Assembly: GCA_964501275.1 (NCBI GenBank)
Contig: CAZCSP010000001.1
Coordinates: 157,780 to 221,779 of the forward strand
Direction of reading: 5' to 3'
DNA: 64,000 bases
From: 55-13 sp964501275
Lineage (GTDB): Bacteria > Armatimonadota > Fimbriimonadia > Fimbriimonadales > Fimbriimonadaceae
Below the pieces are notes generated by a model. The model searched no databases. It was not told where the DNA came from and saw only the letters and a program-made list of their open reading frames with translations. Position numbers and translations under genes: made by a program. Positions 26,319-33,894 of this stretch are shown here, in pieces (position 1 is the first letter of the stretch; every line of letters begins with the position of its first letter).

Positions 26319-26379
26319 TCAAACCCCTCCATCCCCAACCCCTTCCTCCCCGAACTTCGGGGAGGAAGGGGATTTTTTT
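26319..26379 (+). terminator. Family C repeat, copy 2, forming a strong terminator
   Basis: CCCCTTCCTCCCCGAA and TTCGGGGAGGAAGGGG form a perfect 16-bp stem followed by ATTTTTTT, a textbook rho-independent terminator for the RRM gene. The family tail CAAACCCCTCCATCCCCAAC precedes it. Confidence 0.85.
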
Positions 26380-28941
26380 CTACTGCCAACGGATCAAGTT
26401 CAATTCGCTTGGCACACTCACGTCTTGGTGGTTTGGAATGATCCGTACGGTGTAACCTCGATGGCCAGGTTCAGATAGCTGAATCTGGCCTTCGTACTTG
26501 GTGGTCCCCGCTTCCTCACCCACGGGCGAAAGGTCTATAGGAGTGAAGTCGATGAGTTCGCGGTTTGCCCCCATGCGACCCACCAAAGCCTGCACCCTCA
26601 CGTCCTCGGGGCTGAGGGAGCCCAGGGCGACGGTGGCGGAGATGGCGAACGGCTTGCCCAATTCCACCCTTGCGCCCGAACTGTCCTGAGAACCCAAAAC
26701 CCGAACCTCCGACCAAGCTCCCCGCACCCTGGTCCGCCAGTCCAAAGCCGACTTCGCGCTGGCCAAGCCGTGCGACCTCATCCGGTCGTAGGCTTGGGAC
26801 GAGGGGAGATAGAACTTCTCGGCGTACTCCTGCACCATTCGCCCGGTTGAGAACATCGGCGCGAGGGTTTGGATGGAGCGGCGCATCATCTGAATCCAGC
26901 CGGTCGGCAGGCCGTTGTCGGGGCGATGGTAGAACTTGGGCGCGATCTCCGACTCGATGAGAGCGTAGAGGGCGCGGCTGTCCAGCCAATCCTGGTGGCC
27001 TTGGTCGGGGAAGTCGTTGCGGTCGCCGATGGCGAAGCCGACCGTCGGATCGAATCCTTCGTCCCACCAGCCGTCGAGGATCGAGCAGTTCAGTCCGCCA
27101 TTGGGGACCACTTTCATGCCACTGGTTCCACTGGCTTCCATGGGACGTCGCGGGTTGTTCAGCCAGACATCGACGCCCTGCACCAGCGCCCGGCCCACCT
27201 CCATATCGTAGTCCTCCACGAACACCATCCGCTGTCGCCCGCCTTCAAAGTTGATGAACTTCACCAACTCCTGGATGAGGTTCTTGCCGCCGTCGTCCCG
27301 AGGGTGGCTCTTGCCCGCGATCACGATCTGAACGGGTCGCTCGGGGTGGTTGAGGAGGTCGAGAAGGCGTTGCTTGTCGCTCAGCATGAGCGTGGCCCGT
27401 TTATAGGTGGCGAAGCGGCGGGCGAAACCGATGGTGAGGATGCGCGGGTCCAAGATGCCGCCGACAGTCGTGAAGTCGGGGGTGGAGCCGCCACGCTTGG
27501 CGAGGTCCTTCTGGAGCCGCTTGCGCACAAACCGAATGAGGTCGCCGCGCTGGTTCTCCCGCACTGCCCAAAGCTCGTGGTCGGGGATGCTTTCCAGGCC
27601 AGCCCAGGCCTCCGGGTTGCCCGCGTCGTCTCGCCAGGCCGGACCCAGATACTCGTCGTAAAGCTCCGCCGACCGCTTGGAGACCCAGGTCAGGGTGTGG
27701 ATACCGTTGGTTACCGAGTCAATGGGCACCTCGTCCTCTGGATAGTCGGGCCAGCGGGAGTGGAACATCGAACGGGTGACCTTGGCGTGGAGCTTGGAGA
27801 CGCCGTTGACGTAGTTCGCGTTCTCCATCGCCAGGACCGCCATATTGAACGCCTCGCCCTGGTTCTCCGCGTCGATCTTGCCCAGCCGCAGGAAGTCGTC
27901 GAAGCTCAGGCTGGATGCCGTCACCAGTTTGCCCATGTACTTCTCCAACAGCTCCTTGTGGAACAGGTCGAATCCGGCAGGGACCGGGGTGTGGGTGGTG
28001 AAGACATTGCCGTTGACAATCACCTGTCGCGCGGTCTTGAAGTCGCACCCCTGGTCGATCATGAACTGGCGGATACGCTCGATGGAGAGGAACGCGGCGT
28101 GGCCCTCGTTCATGTGGCAGACCGTGGGGTCGATCCCTAGCGCCTTCAGCGCCCGCATCCCCCCGATGCCCAAGATCATCTCCTGCCGAATCCGCATCTC
28201 CTCGTCGCCGCCGTAGAGCGTATCGGTGATTCCCTGGTCGCTGGGCTCGTTCTCCAAGACGTTGCTGTCGAGCAGGTAAAGCTGGATGCGCCCGACGTCC
28301 GCCCGCCAGATCTGGCAAGTCACCGTCCGATCCGGGAACTCGACCTCGACGCGGAGCGGGTCGTTGTTGCCGTTCTTGATGAGGGTCAGGGGCATCCCGT
28401 AGAAGTCATATTGCGGATAAATCTCCTGTTGCCAGCCGTCGGGGTTCAGTTGCTGGCGGAAGTAGCCCCGCGCATAGAGGAGCCCAACCCCAACTAGCGG
28501 CAGACCGAGATCGCTAGCCGCCTTCAGATGGTCGCCCGCAAGGATGCCGAGGCCCCCGGAGTAGATCGGTAGCCCTTCCGAGACGCCGAACTCCGCGCAG
28601 AAGTAGGCAAAGCGCTCGTTTTCAACGCGGTCCGGCTGTTTGGAGTACCAAGTTTCCGCCGCCAGATAGTCGTCCAGGTCTGTTTCACAGGCTTTGAGCT
28701 TGGCCAGAAACACCTGGTCCTTCGCCAGACGTCCCAGTTTTTCCCGGTCGATCGCGTAGAGGAAGTCGATCGGGTTGTGGTGGCTGGTGTCCCAGAGGTC
28801 TTTGTCGATCGAGCGGAACAGCTCGCGAGTTTCATGGTGCCAGGTCCACCGAAAATTCATCGCCAGCTTTTTGAGGGCGCGCAGAGGTTCTGGGAACTCC
28901 CAGACGACTTCGATAGAGTGGGTGAACTTGGGGTTTCGCAT
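26380..28941 (-). CDS. glgP: Alpha-glucan (glycogen/maltodextrin) phosphorylase
   Basis: The protein is about 853 residues from ATG 28941, which has AAAGG 8 nt upstream; ATG codons at 28947 and 28977 are alternatives. It releases glucose-1-phosphate from alpha-1,4-glucans using pyridoxal phosphate (GT35). The sequence has the short-form alpha-glucan phosphorylase pattern (TIGR02094): FAYFCAEFGVSEGLPIYSGG, NEGHAAFLSIERIR, FTTHTPVPAGFD and the PLP-site region RRPMEASGTSGMKVVPNGG. A C-terminal beta-rich part of about 150 residues ends the protein, as in thermophile enzymes. It probably mobilises stored glycogen in the cytoplasm. Confidence 0.93.
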   Translation of the reverse strand: MRNPKFTHSIEVVWEFPEPLRALKKLAMNFRWTWHHETRELFRSIDKDLWDTSHHNPIDFLYAIDREKLGRLAKDQVFLAKLKACETDLDDYLAAETWYSKQPDRVENERFAYFCAEFGVSEGLPIYSGGLGILAGDHLKAASDLGLPLVGVGLLYARGYFRQQLNPDGWQQEIYPQYDFYGMPLTLIKNGNNDPLRVEVEFPDRTVTCQIWRADVGRIQLYLLDSNVLENEPSDQGITDTLYGGDEEMRIRQEMILGIGGMRALKALGIDPTVCHMNEGHAAFLSIERIRQFMIDQGCDFKTARQVIVNGNVFTTHTPVPAGFDLFHKELLEKYMGKLVTASSLSFDDFLRLGKIDAENQGEAFNMAVLAMENANYVNGVSKLHAKVTRSMFHSRWPDYPEDEVPIDSVTNGIHTLTWVSKRSAELYDEYLGPAWRDDAGNPEAWAGLESIPDHELWAVRENQRGDLIRFVRKRLQKDLAKRGGSTPDFTTVGGILDPRILTIGFARRFATYKRATLMLSDKQRLLDLLNHPERPVQIVIAGKSHPRDDGGKNLIQELVKFINFEGGRQRMVFVEDYDMEVGRALVQGVDVWLNNPRRPMEASGTSGMKVVPNGGLNCSILDGWWDEGFDPTVGFAIGDRNDFPDQGHQDWLDSRALYALIESEIAPKFYHRPDNGLPTGWIQMMRRSIQTLAPMFSTGRMVQEYAEKFYLPSSQAYDRMRSHGLASAKSALDWRTRVRGAWSEVRVLGSQDSSGARVELGKPFAISATVALGSLSPEDVRVQALVGRMGANRELIDFTPIDLSPVGEEAGTTKYEGQIQLSEPGHRGYTVRIIPNHQDVSVPSELNLIRWQ

Positions 28942-29043
28942 CGGCATACCTTTCACATCTTCGGCAGACCTGTACAAATTACCTAGCCCGAGGGGGATGT
29001 GGCTTGGGGGATGTGGCGTGTATTGATTACATTCGGGGCGAAA

Positions 29044-29127
29044 GATACAGGTTTTGTGGCGACTACAAGTTCAAACCCCTCCATCCCCAACCCCTTCCTC
29101 CCCAACCTTTGGGGAGGAAGGGGCTTT
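29044..29127. repeat. Family C repeat, copy 3, with family D tail
   Basis: GGCGACTACAAG at 29058-29069 matches the tail of family D. It runs into CAAACCCCTCCATCCCCAAC and the CCCCTTCCTCCCCAA/TTGGGGAGGAAGGGG stem (about 29090-29123). The arms changed together (CCCAA/TTGGG here, CCCGA/TCGGG in copies 1 and 2). It ends the esterase transcript. Confidence 0.8.
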
Positions 29128-29136
29128 CCGGACTTC

Positions 29137-30396
29137 TTAGTCCAACGGCACTTTCTCGCCCTTTGCCAACGCTTCCATCCACTTCGTCTGCCGTGTGTAA
29201 TAGGGCTGTTGCTGTTCCCAGGTGGCGATGTTGTTGTGGGCGGCGTCGATCATGGGGGCGGCTACCTTGGGGCCGGGGATCAGGTTGTAGGCGGTCCAGA
29301 TTCCGGCGGGGGCGGTGATGGTGTCGATGAAGCCCATGGAAACCAGGCTGGTCGCCTTGATGCGCGGGGCGAAGTTTACGGCGTCGATGTATCCCGCCGT
29401 CGCCATGGCCTGGGGATCGTTATGCGGATAGAACGGGTAGCTGTTCTGCCGACCATAGTTGGGACCGTTCAGGTCGCAACCCGCCGGTTCGTTGGCCATC
29501 ATATGTGTCACCCGAGGATGCAGGCCCGCGACGGCGAACGACTGCTGCCCGCCCATGCTGCCACCGGTTACCACGATCGTCTGGCCGTTCCACTCGTGAT
29601 GCTGGACCAGGAAATCGACCGCCCGGTAGCCTCGCAGGTACATCTCGACAAAGTAGTTCTTATCCCGATCCCGCTGGCCAATCGCTCCGTAGTTCTTGAT
29701 CTCATCGGGCACTCCAGAGAACAACTCGGGCGGGCCGCTCACGGGGACATTGTGCGGCTGGATATTCAGCACCAGCCAACCTCCCGCGGCATGGCCCGTC
29801 GCCCAAGACTTGTCCAAGGGATAAGGAGGGCTGGCCCATTGCAGGACCAACAGGGCGGGATATTTCCCGGCCTTCACCGGCTTTGCCACCTGCCCATAGA
29901 CGTGCGTCCCGTTCACATGATCCATCTTCACTGTGGAGTAGGCGACCTCGGGCCGGTTGCTTTCGTCGGGCGTCGTCACTGGATTCATCGGCACCTTCTT
30001 CAGTTCGGCGATCTTTCCATCCCAGAACTGGTCGAAGTCGGCGGGACGGGGGACGACGGGCTTCAGTTTCGTAGGAGCAATGGCCGCACCGTAGGCCGTA
30101 GGCTTGCCGCCCGCCGGGGTCAGTTCCATGTAGAGCATCGCGGGCTCGTCCAGCGTGACTTCGATAGTCCCCTTGCCATCCAGTTCTCCTGAGGCGATGA
30201 CCGTGTGGTTGTTCTTCTTGACTGAATAGGCGACCTTCCCCGAAGCCCCCGTCACCGTCCACCCCGCCTTCTCGCCCAGGTTGTAGATAGCGGTGGATTT
30301 GAATGGGACAACGCTAAGGACCTGACTCTGTTGCCAAGCGCCAGCCATGCCGACCAAGGAGGCCAGCAACAATCCAACCCAACTGCGGTTTTTCAC
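29137..30396 (-). CDS. Secreted AXE1-type acetyl xylan esterase/deacetylase
   Basis: The protein is about 419 residues from GTG 30396, where a signal peptide begins (VKNRSWVGLLLASLVGMAGA). A longer frame to 30474 starts in repeat DNA and is unlikely. An N-terminal beta domain (about 30-115) is followed by an alpha/beta hydrolase of the AXE1 (carbohydrate esterase 7) type, with nucleophile elbow VVTGGSMGGQQS. The final DAAHNNIATWEQQ region holds the likely base His. CE7 enzymes remove acetyl groups from xylo-oligosaccharides and cephalosporins. The export signal suggests a role in using acetylated plant polysaccharides. Confidence 0.82.
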   Translation of the reverse strand: MKNRSWVGLLLASLVGMAGAWQQSQVLSVVPFKSTAIYNLGEKAGWTVTGASGKVAYSVKKNNHTVIASGELDGKGTIEVTLDEPAMLYMELTPAGGKPTAYGAAIAPTKLKPVVPRPADFDQFWDGKIAELKKVPMNPVTTPDESNRPEVAYSTVKMDHVNGTHVYGQVAKPVKAGKYPALLVLQWASPPYPLDKSWATGHAAGGWLVLNIQPHNVPVSGPPELFSGVPDEIKNYGAIGQRDRDKNYFVEMYLRGYRAVDFLVQHHEWNGQTIVVTGGSMGGQQSFAVAGLHPRVTHMMANEPAGCDLNGPNYGRQNSYPFYPHNDPQAMATAGYIDAVNFAPRIKATSLVSMGFIDTITAPAGIWTAYNLIPGPKVAAPMIDAAHNNIATWEQQQPYYTRQTKWMEALAKGEKVPLD

Positions 30397-30447
30397 GGGT
30401 TCATTTTGGAATGTGGGATTGCGGGAATGCTGGATTGTAGCAAGCCC

Positions 30448-30506
30448 AACGCCAAGCACCCTCAAATTCAGCAATCAAGCAGTCCAGCAATCCCACAATG
30501 CCCAGA
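30448..30506. repeat. Family G-like word repeats in a divergent promoter region
   Basis: Words AAGCCCAACGCCAAGC, CAGCAATCAAGCAGTCCAGC and AATCCCACAATGCCC repeat with variation. The stretch lies between the esterase start and the livF-like start. Confidence 0.5.
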
Positions 30507-30529
30507 ATCGGCTAGAATCGTGGGGTCCC

Positions 30530-31231
30530 ATGCTGGAGATTAGCGGCATCAACGTGTTTTATGGAGCGATCCAGGCGCTTATCGACGTCTCGATCAAGGT
30601 CGAACAGGGGGAGATTGTGTCGATCATCGGCTCGAATGGGGCCGGGAAGAGCACTCTCCTGCGCACCATCAGCGGCCTCCTCCGACCCAAATCGGGCTCC
30701 ATCTCATTCCTCGGCAAAGAGATTTCGGATTCGCCCGCCGACGAGATCGTGCGGCTGGGGATCAGCCATTCCCCGGAGGGTCGGCGGATTTTCACCAATA
30801 TGACGGTCCACGAAAACCTGCAACTTGGAGCCTTCATCCGCAACGACACGGAGATTCAGAAGGATATGGACGCCGCGATGGATCGCTTCCCCCGGCTCCG
30901 TGAGCGCATCAAGCAGAACGCGGGGACCCTCAGCGGAGGCGAGCAACAGATGCTGGCGATTGGACGTGCGCTCATGTCCCGGCCCAAGCTCATCATGCTG
31001 GACGAGCCCTCCCTCGGCCTTGCTCCGAACTTGGTGGCGGAGATATTCCGCATCGTCCTGGACCTCAACAAGGACGGCACCACGGTTCTCCTGGTGGAGC
31101 AGAACGCCAACCGGGCTCTGGAGATCGCCCACCGCGCCTATGTCTTGGAGACCGGCGTGATCGTTCTGAACGACACCGGCCAGAATCTGCTGAACGATCC
31201 CAAAGTGAAAGAAGCCTATCTGGGAGGCTAG
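30530..31231 (+). CDS. livF: LivF-like ABC transporter ATPase
   Basis: The 233-residue ATPase has the length and sequence of LivF, one of the two ATPases of branched-chain amino-acid importers. It shows Walker A GSNGAGKST, the LivF-specific GISHSPEGRRIFTNMTVHEN stretch, signature LSGGEQQ, Walker B LIMLDEPSLGLAP and the switch His region LLVEQNANRALEIAHRAYVL. I place the start at MLEISGINVFYG; a longer frame begins in repeat DNA. LivG, LivH, LivM and the binding protein are not adjacent, so it is solitary here and must pair with partners encoded elsewhere. rimI follows after 6 bp. Confidence 0.88.
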   Translation: MLEISGINVFYGAIQALIDVSIKVEQGEIVSIIGSNGAGKSTLLRTISGLLRPKSGSISFLGKEISDSPADEIVRLGISHSPEGRRIFTNMTVHENLQLGAFIRNDTEIQKDMDAAMDRFPRLRERIKQNAGTLSGGEQQMLAIGRALMSRPKLIMLDEPSLGLAPNLVAEIFRIVLDLNKDGTTVLLVEQNANRALEIAHRAYVLETGVIVLNDTGQNLLNDPKVKEAYLGG

Positions 31232-31237
31232 GCTTCG

Positions 31238-31705
31238 ATGAAGACCCTGCGCTTCGCGCCCCTGGAAGAGTCCCACATCGCGCTGATCTTAGAGATCGAG
31301 CGGGTGGTGAATACGGCCCCGTGGTCTGAGAAGAGCTTTCGCAATGAGTTGGACCACCCTCAAGGCGTCTTCCTGACGGCTCTGTTGGATGGCCAGGTAG
31401 TGGGCTATGGCGGGTTTTGGATGGTGATCGACGAAACCCATATCACCACCATCGCCGTCTCCCCCAACCACCAGCGCAAGGGGATCGGCAGGCGACTCAT
31501 GGTCGAACTTCTCACCCGCGCCAAGGAGAATGGAATGGCCTGCTCCACCCTGGAGGTCCGCGCCGGGAACGAGCCCGCGATCAAGCTCTATGAGAACCTA
31601 GGTTACGTTACCGCCGCTCGCCGAAAAGCGTACTACCCCGACAACCAGGAGGACGCGTTGGTGATGTGGCTGCACAACTTGCAAGAGTGGGACGGAGGGC
31701 GGTAG
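31238..31705 (+). CDS. rimI: Ribosomal-protein-alanine N-acetyltransferase
   Basis: The 155-residue protein is a GNAT acetyltransferase of the RimI type. In Escherichia coli RimI acetylates the N-terminal Ala of ribosomal protein S18. Features are VVNTAPWSEKSFRNEL near residue 23, the acetyl-CoA pyrophosphate loop NHQRKGIGRRLM, TLEVRAGNEPAIKLYENLGY and RRKAYYPDNQEDALVM at the end. rimI is often in a tsaB-rimI-tsaD cluster. Here tsaD follows after 272 bp of repeat DNA, and tsaB is not present in the window. Confidence 0.92.
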   Translation: MKTLRFAPLEESHIALILEIERVVNTAPWSEKSFRNELDHPQGVFLTALLDGQVVGYGGFWMVIDETHITTIAVSPNHQRKGIGRRLMVELLTRAKENGMACSTLEVRAGNEPAIKLYENLGYVTAARRKAYYPDNQEDALVMWLHNLQEWDGGR

Positions 31706-31990
31706 GTGTTGGGTGTTTGGCATTGGGGGGAGGGTTTTAGGTTCCTCGGTTTTTGGTTTTTGGTTGGCGAGAGGCTTGCGAACATCTCCTCCACCACGAA
31801 GAAACAAAGGGCACGAAGGAACGCAAAGAATCTTTGCCCGACACTTTGCGTTTCTTTGTGTGCTTTGTTTCTTGGCGGTAGGAATACGAATCTCCTCTCC
31901 GTAGCCTGCGAACCATGCTCCAGACTCCCCACGAGTACACTTAACCCAACAACCTAAAACCTAGAACCTAAAACCCAATGCCCAACACCC
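31705..31990. repeat. Family E long inverted repeat enclosing a family F repeat
   Basis: The left arm (31705-31763, GGTGTTGGGTGTTTGGCATT and TTTTAGGTTCCTCGG) and the right arm (31943-31989, AACCTAAAACCTAGAACC and AATGCCCAACACC) are imperfect reverse complements 180 bp apart. Inside lies a family F hairpin, with arms 31801-31828 and 31844-31871 built on GAAACAAAGG. The right arm contains the ATG of tsaD. Confidence 0.75.
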
Positions 31991-32979
31991 TCCCCTACAC
32001 CCTCGCCCTCGAAACCAGTTGCGACGAGACCAGTGCGGCGGTGGTGCGGGGGACTGAGGTGCTTTCCAACATCGTCTCCAGCCAGATCGAGCTTCACAAG
32101 AAGTGGGGCGGCGTGGTGCCGGAGGCGGCGGCTCGGGCTCATGTAGAGGCGATCCTGCCGGTCATCGAGGAGGCTTTGGAGGTGGCGGGGATGGCTTTGG
32201 CGGAGATTCAGGCCATCGCGGTCACCAACCGGCCCGGACTGATTGGGGCGTTGAGTGTGGGCGTCTCGGCCGCCAAGGCTCTGGCCTTCTCCCTAGGCGT
32301 CCCCCTGATCGGCATCCACCATCTGGAGGGCCATCTGCTGAGCGTCCTCGCCGTCCGCCCGGACCTTCCCTTCCCCCATACCTGTCTCATCGTCTCGGGG
32401 GGGCACACCGAGTTGGTGCAGGTCAAGGGGTTTGGCGAATATGAAATCGTGGGGCACACGAGGGACGACGCGGCTGGGGAGGCATTCGACAAAGGGGCGC
32501 GTCTGCTGGGCCTGGGCTATCCCGGAGGCAAGGCGATCCAGGACGCCGCGATGACCGGCAACCCAAAACGCTATCCCTTGCCCAAAGGCCTCCAGGGAGA
32601 CACCATCGACTTCTCCTTCAGCGGCCTCAAAACCGCCATGCTCCGCCTGGTGCAAACCGAAGGCCGGGCCATCGACATCCCCGACGCCGCCGCCAGCCTG
32701 CAGGAGACCATCGTCTCCGTCCTCACCGAGCGGGCGATGCGGGCCTGCGAGAACCTGAATTCCCAAGCCTTGACCTTGGTAGGAGGGGTTGCCGCCAACG
32801 TCGCTCTCCGCGAGAGGCTAGCCCAAGCCTGCGAACAATCCGGAATCGACTTCATCGCCCCACCGCTCGACCTCTGCACGGACAACGCCGCCATGATCGG
32901 CCTCGCCGCCGCCACCCGACTGGCCAAGGGAGAGCAAGACGACTTCGATCTGGACTGCTATGCGTCGATAGAGCTCTGA
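31978..32979 (+). CDS. tsaD: tRNA N6-adenosine threonylcarbamoyltransferase
   Basis: TsaD transfers threonylcarbamoyl to A37 of ANN-decoding tRNAs, together with TsaB and TsaE. The 333-residue protein has LALETSCDETSAAVV at the N-terminus, the metal-binding IGIHHLEGHLLS, the nucleotide motif LIVSGGHTELV, GEAFDKGARLLGLGYPGG and the C-terminal LCTDNAAMIG. The only start in frame near the conserved region is ATG 31978, which lies in the right arm of a family E repeat and lacks a Shine-Dalgarno sequence. The first residues MPNTLPYT are therefore encoded by repeat DNA. Confidence 0.95.
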   Translation: MPNTLPYTLALETSCDETSAAVVRGTEVLSNIVSSQIELHKKWGGVVPEAAARAHVEAILPVIEEALEVAGMALAEIQAIAVTNRPGLIGALSVGVSAAKALAFSLGVPLIGIHHLEGHLLSVLAVRPDLPFPHTCLIVSGGHTELVQVKGFGEYEIVGHTRDDAAGEAFDKGARLLGLGYPGGKAIQDAAMTGNPKRYPLPKGLQGDTIDFSFSGLKTAMLRLVQTEGRAIDIPDAAASLQETIVSVLTERAMRACENLNSQALTLVGGVAANVALRERLAQACEQSGIDFIAPPLDLCTDNAAMIGLAAATRLAKGEQDDFDLDCYASIEL

Positions 32980-32988
32980 ACCAATGCG

Positions 32989-33894
32989 CTATGCCCGCGG
33001 ATGCGCCGCTCGATATCGCCTTTTCACCTCATCGGTGTCCAACTGCGTGTAGACCTGCGTGGTGGCGATCGACTCGTGTCCCAATAGCTCTTGCACGGCC
33101 CGCAAGTCGGCTCCTCCTTTCAGCAGATGCACGGCATAGGTGTGGCGCAGGGTGTGGGGGCTGACTCCTTCTTGGATTCCGGCTCGTCGTGCATAGATCT
33201 CCATCTTCTTGTACGCAGTCTGCCGGATCAGAGGGAGGCCGCGATCGGATATAAGAACGAGGCTGGTTGCCCGTTTGACAAGGGTTGGGCGACTGGACTC
33301 CAGGTAGCGACGAATCCAGCCGAGTGTTTCCCTCGGGATCGGCACCCACCGGGTTTTGCCCCGTTTGCCGGTCACTCGGAGGGCTTCGTTCTTCAGGTCC
33401 AGCTCTTCCATCTTTAGCTGCACCGCCTCGGATACCCGAAGGCCCGCTCCATAAATGATCTCCATCAGCGCCCGGTCGCGTAATCCGCTTGCCGTTCCGA
33501 CGTCAGCGCCCTCCAGCATCTTCAGCATCTGGTCGATGCCAAGAGCCTTGGGGAGCGTCTTCTTCTTCTTAAATCCGCCCGTGCTGGGCAAGTCTGCTTC
33601 CGGCCCCACGTTTCGCCGCTTGAGGAACTTGAGGAAGGACCGCAGGGAGCTGAGCCGCCGTTGCGCGGTGGCCTGGGAAATCCCCACTCCCAGGGCCGAC
33701 TCAAACTGCACGATCTGCTCTTCCCGCAAATCCCGCCAGCTTGCCAACCCGACCTTCGCAAAATAGGCACTGGCTTGCTTTAGGTCGTTGGCGTAGGCCC
33801 CCACCGTGTGAACGCTGGCCGCCTTTTCTGCTTGCAAGTGATCCAAGAACCACTCGATCGGCTCGGTTAAGGTACTTTGCGCTTCCATATCCAC
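32989..33894 (-). CDS. XerC/XerD-like tyrosine recombinase
   Basis: The 301-residue protein matches the length of XerC/XerD, which resolve chromosome dimers at dif sites. The N-terminal SAM-like domain spans about 8-95. The catalytic set is complete: Arg153 (AGLRVSE), Lys177 (TGKRGKTR), His247 and Arg250 (PHTLRHTYAVH), His273 (LLGHESI) and Tyr282 (TQVYTQ). It has no phage or element genes around it, so a housekeeping Xer role is likelier than an integrase. Its start lies inside the end of the GT39-like gene (28-nt overlap). Which Xer it is cannot be decided from sequence alone. Confidence 0.88.
   Translation of the reverse strand: MDMEAQSTLTEPIEWFLDHLQAEKAASVHTVGAYANDLKQASAYFAKVGLASWRDLREEQIVQFESALGVGISQATAQRRLSSLRSFLKFLKRRNVGPEADLPSTGGFKKKKTLPKALGIDQMLKMLEGADVGTASGLRDRALMEIIYGAGLRVSEAVQLKMEELDLKNEALRVTGKRGKTRWVPIPRETLGWIRRYLESSRPTLVKRATSLVLISDRGLPLIRQTAYKKMEIYARRAGIQEGVSPHTLRHTYAVHLLKGGADLRAVQELLGHESIATTQVYTQLDTDEVKRRYRAAHPRA

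Noticed and set aside
26869..28140. 423-codon open frame on the plus strand
   Set aside because: It is wholly antisense to the alpha-glucan phosphorylase gene, whose conserved motifs are in the other strand.
30397..30529. N-terminal extensions of the esterase and LivF frames
   Set aside because: Both extensions are translated from word-like repeat DNA and add residues with no homology; better starts are at 30396 and 30530.
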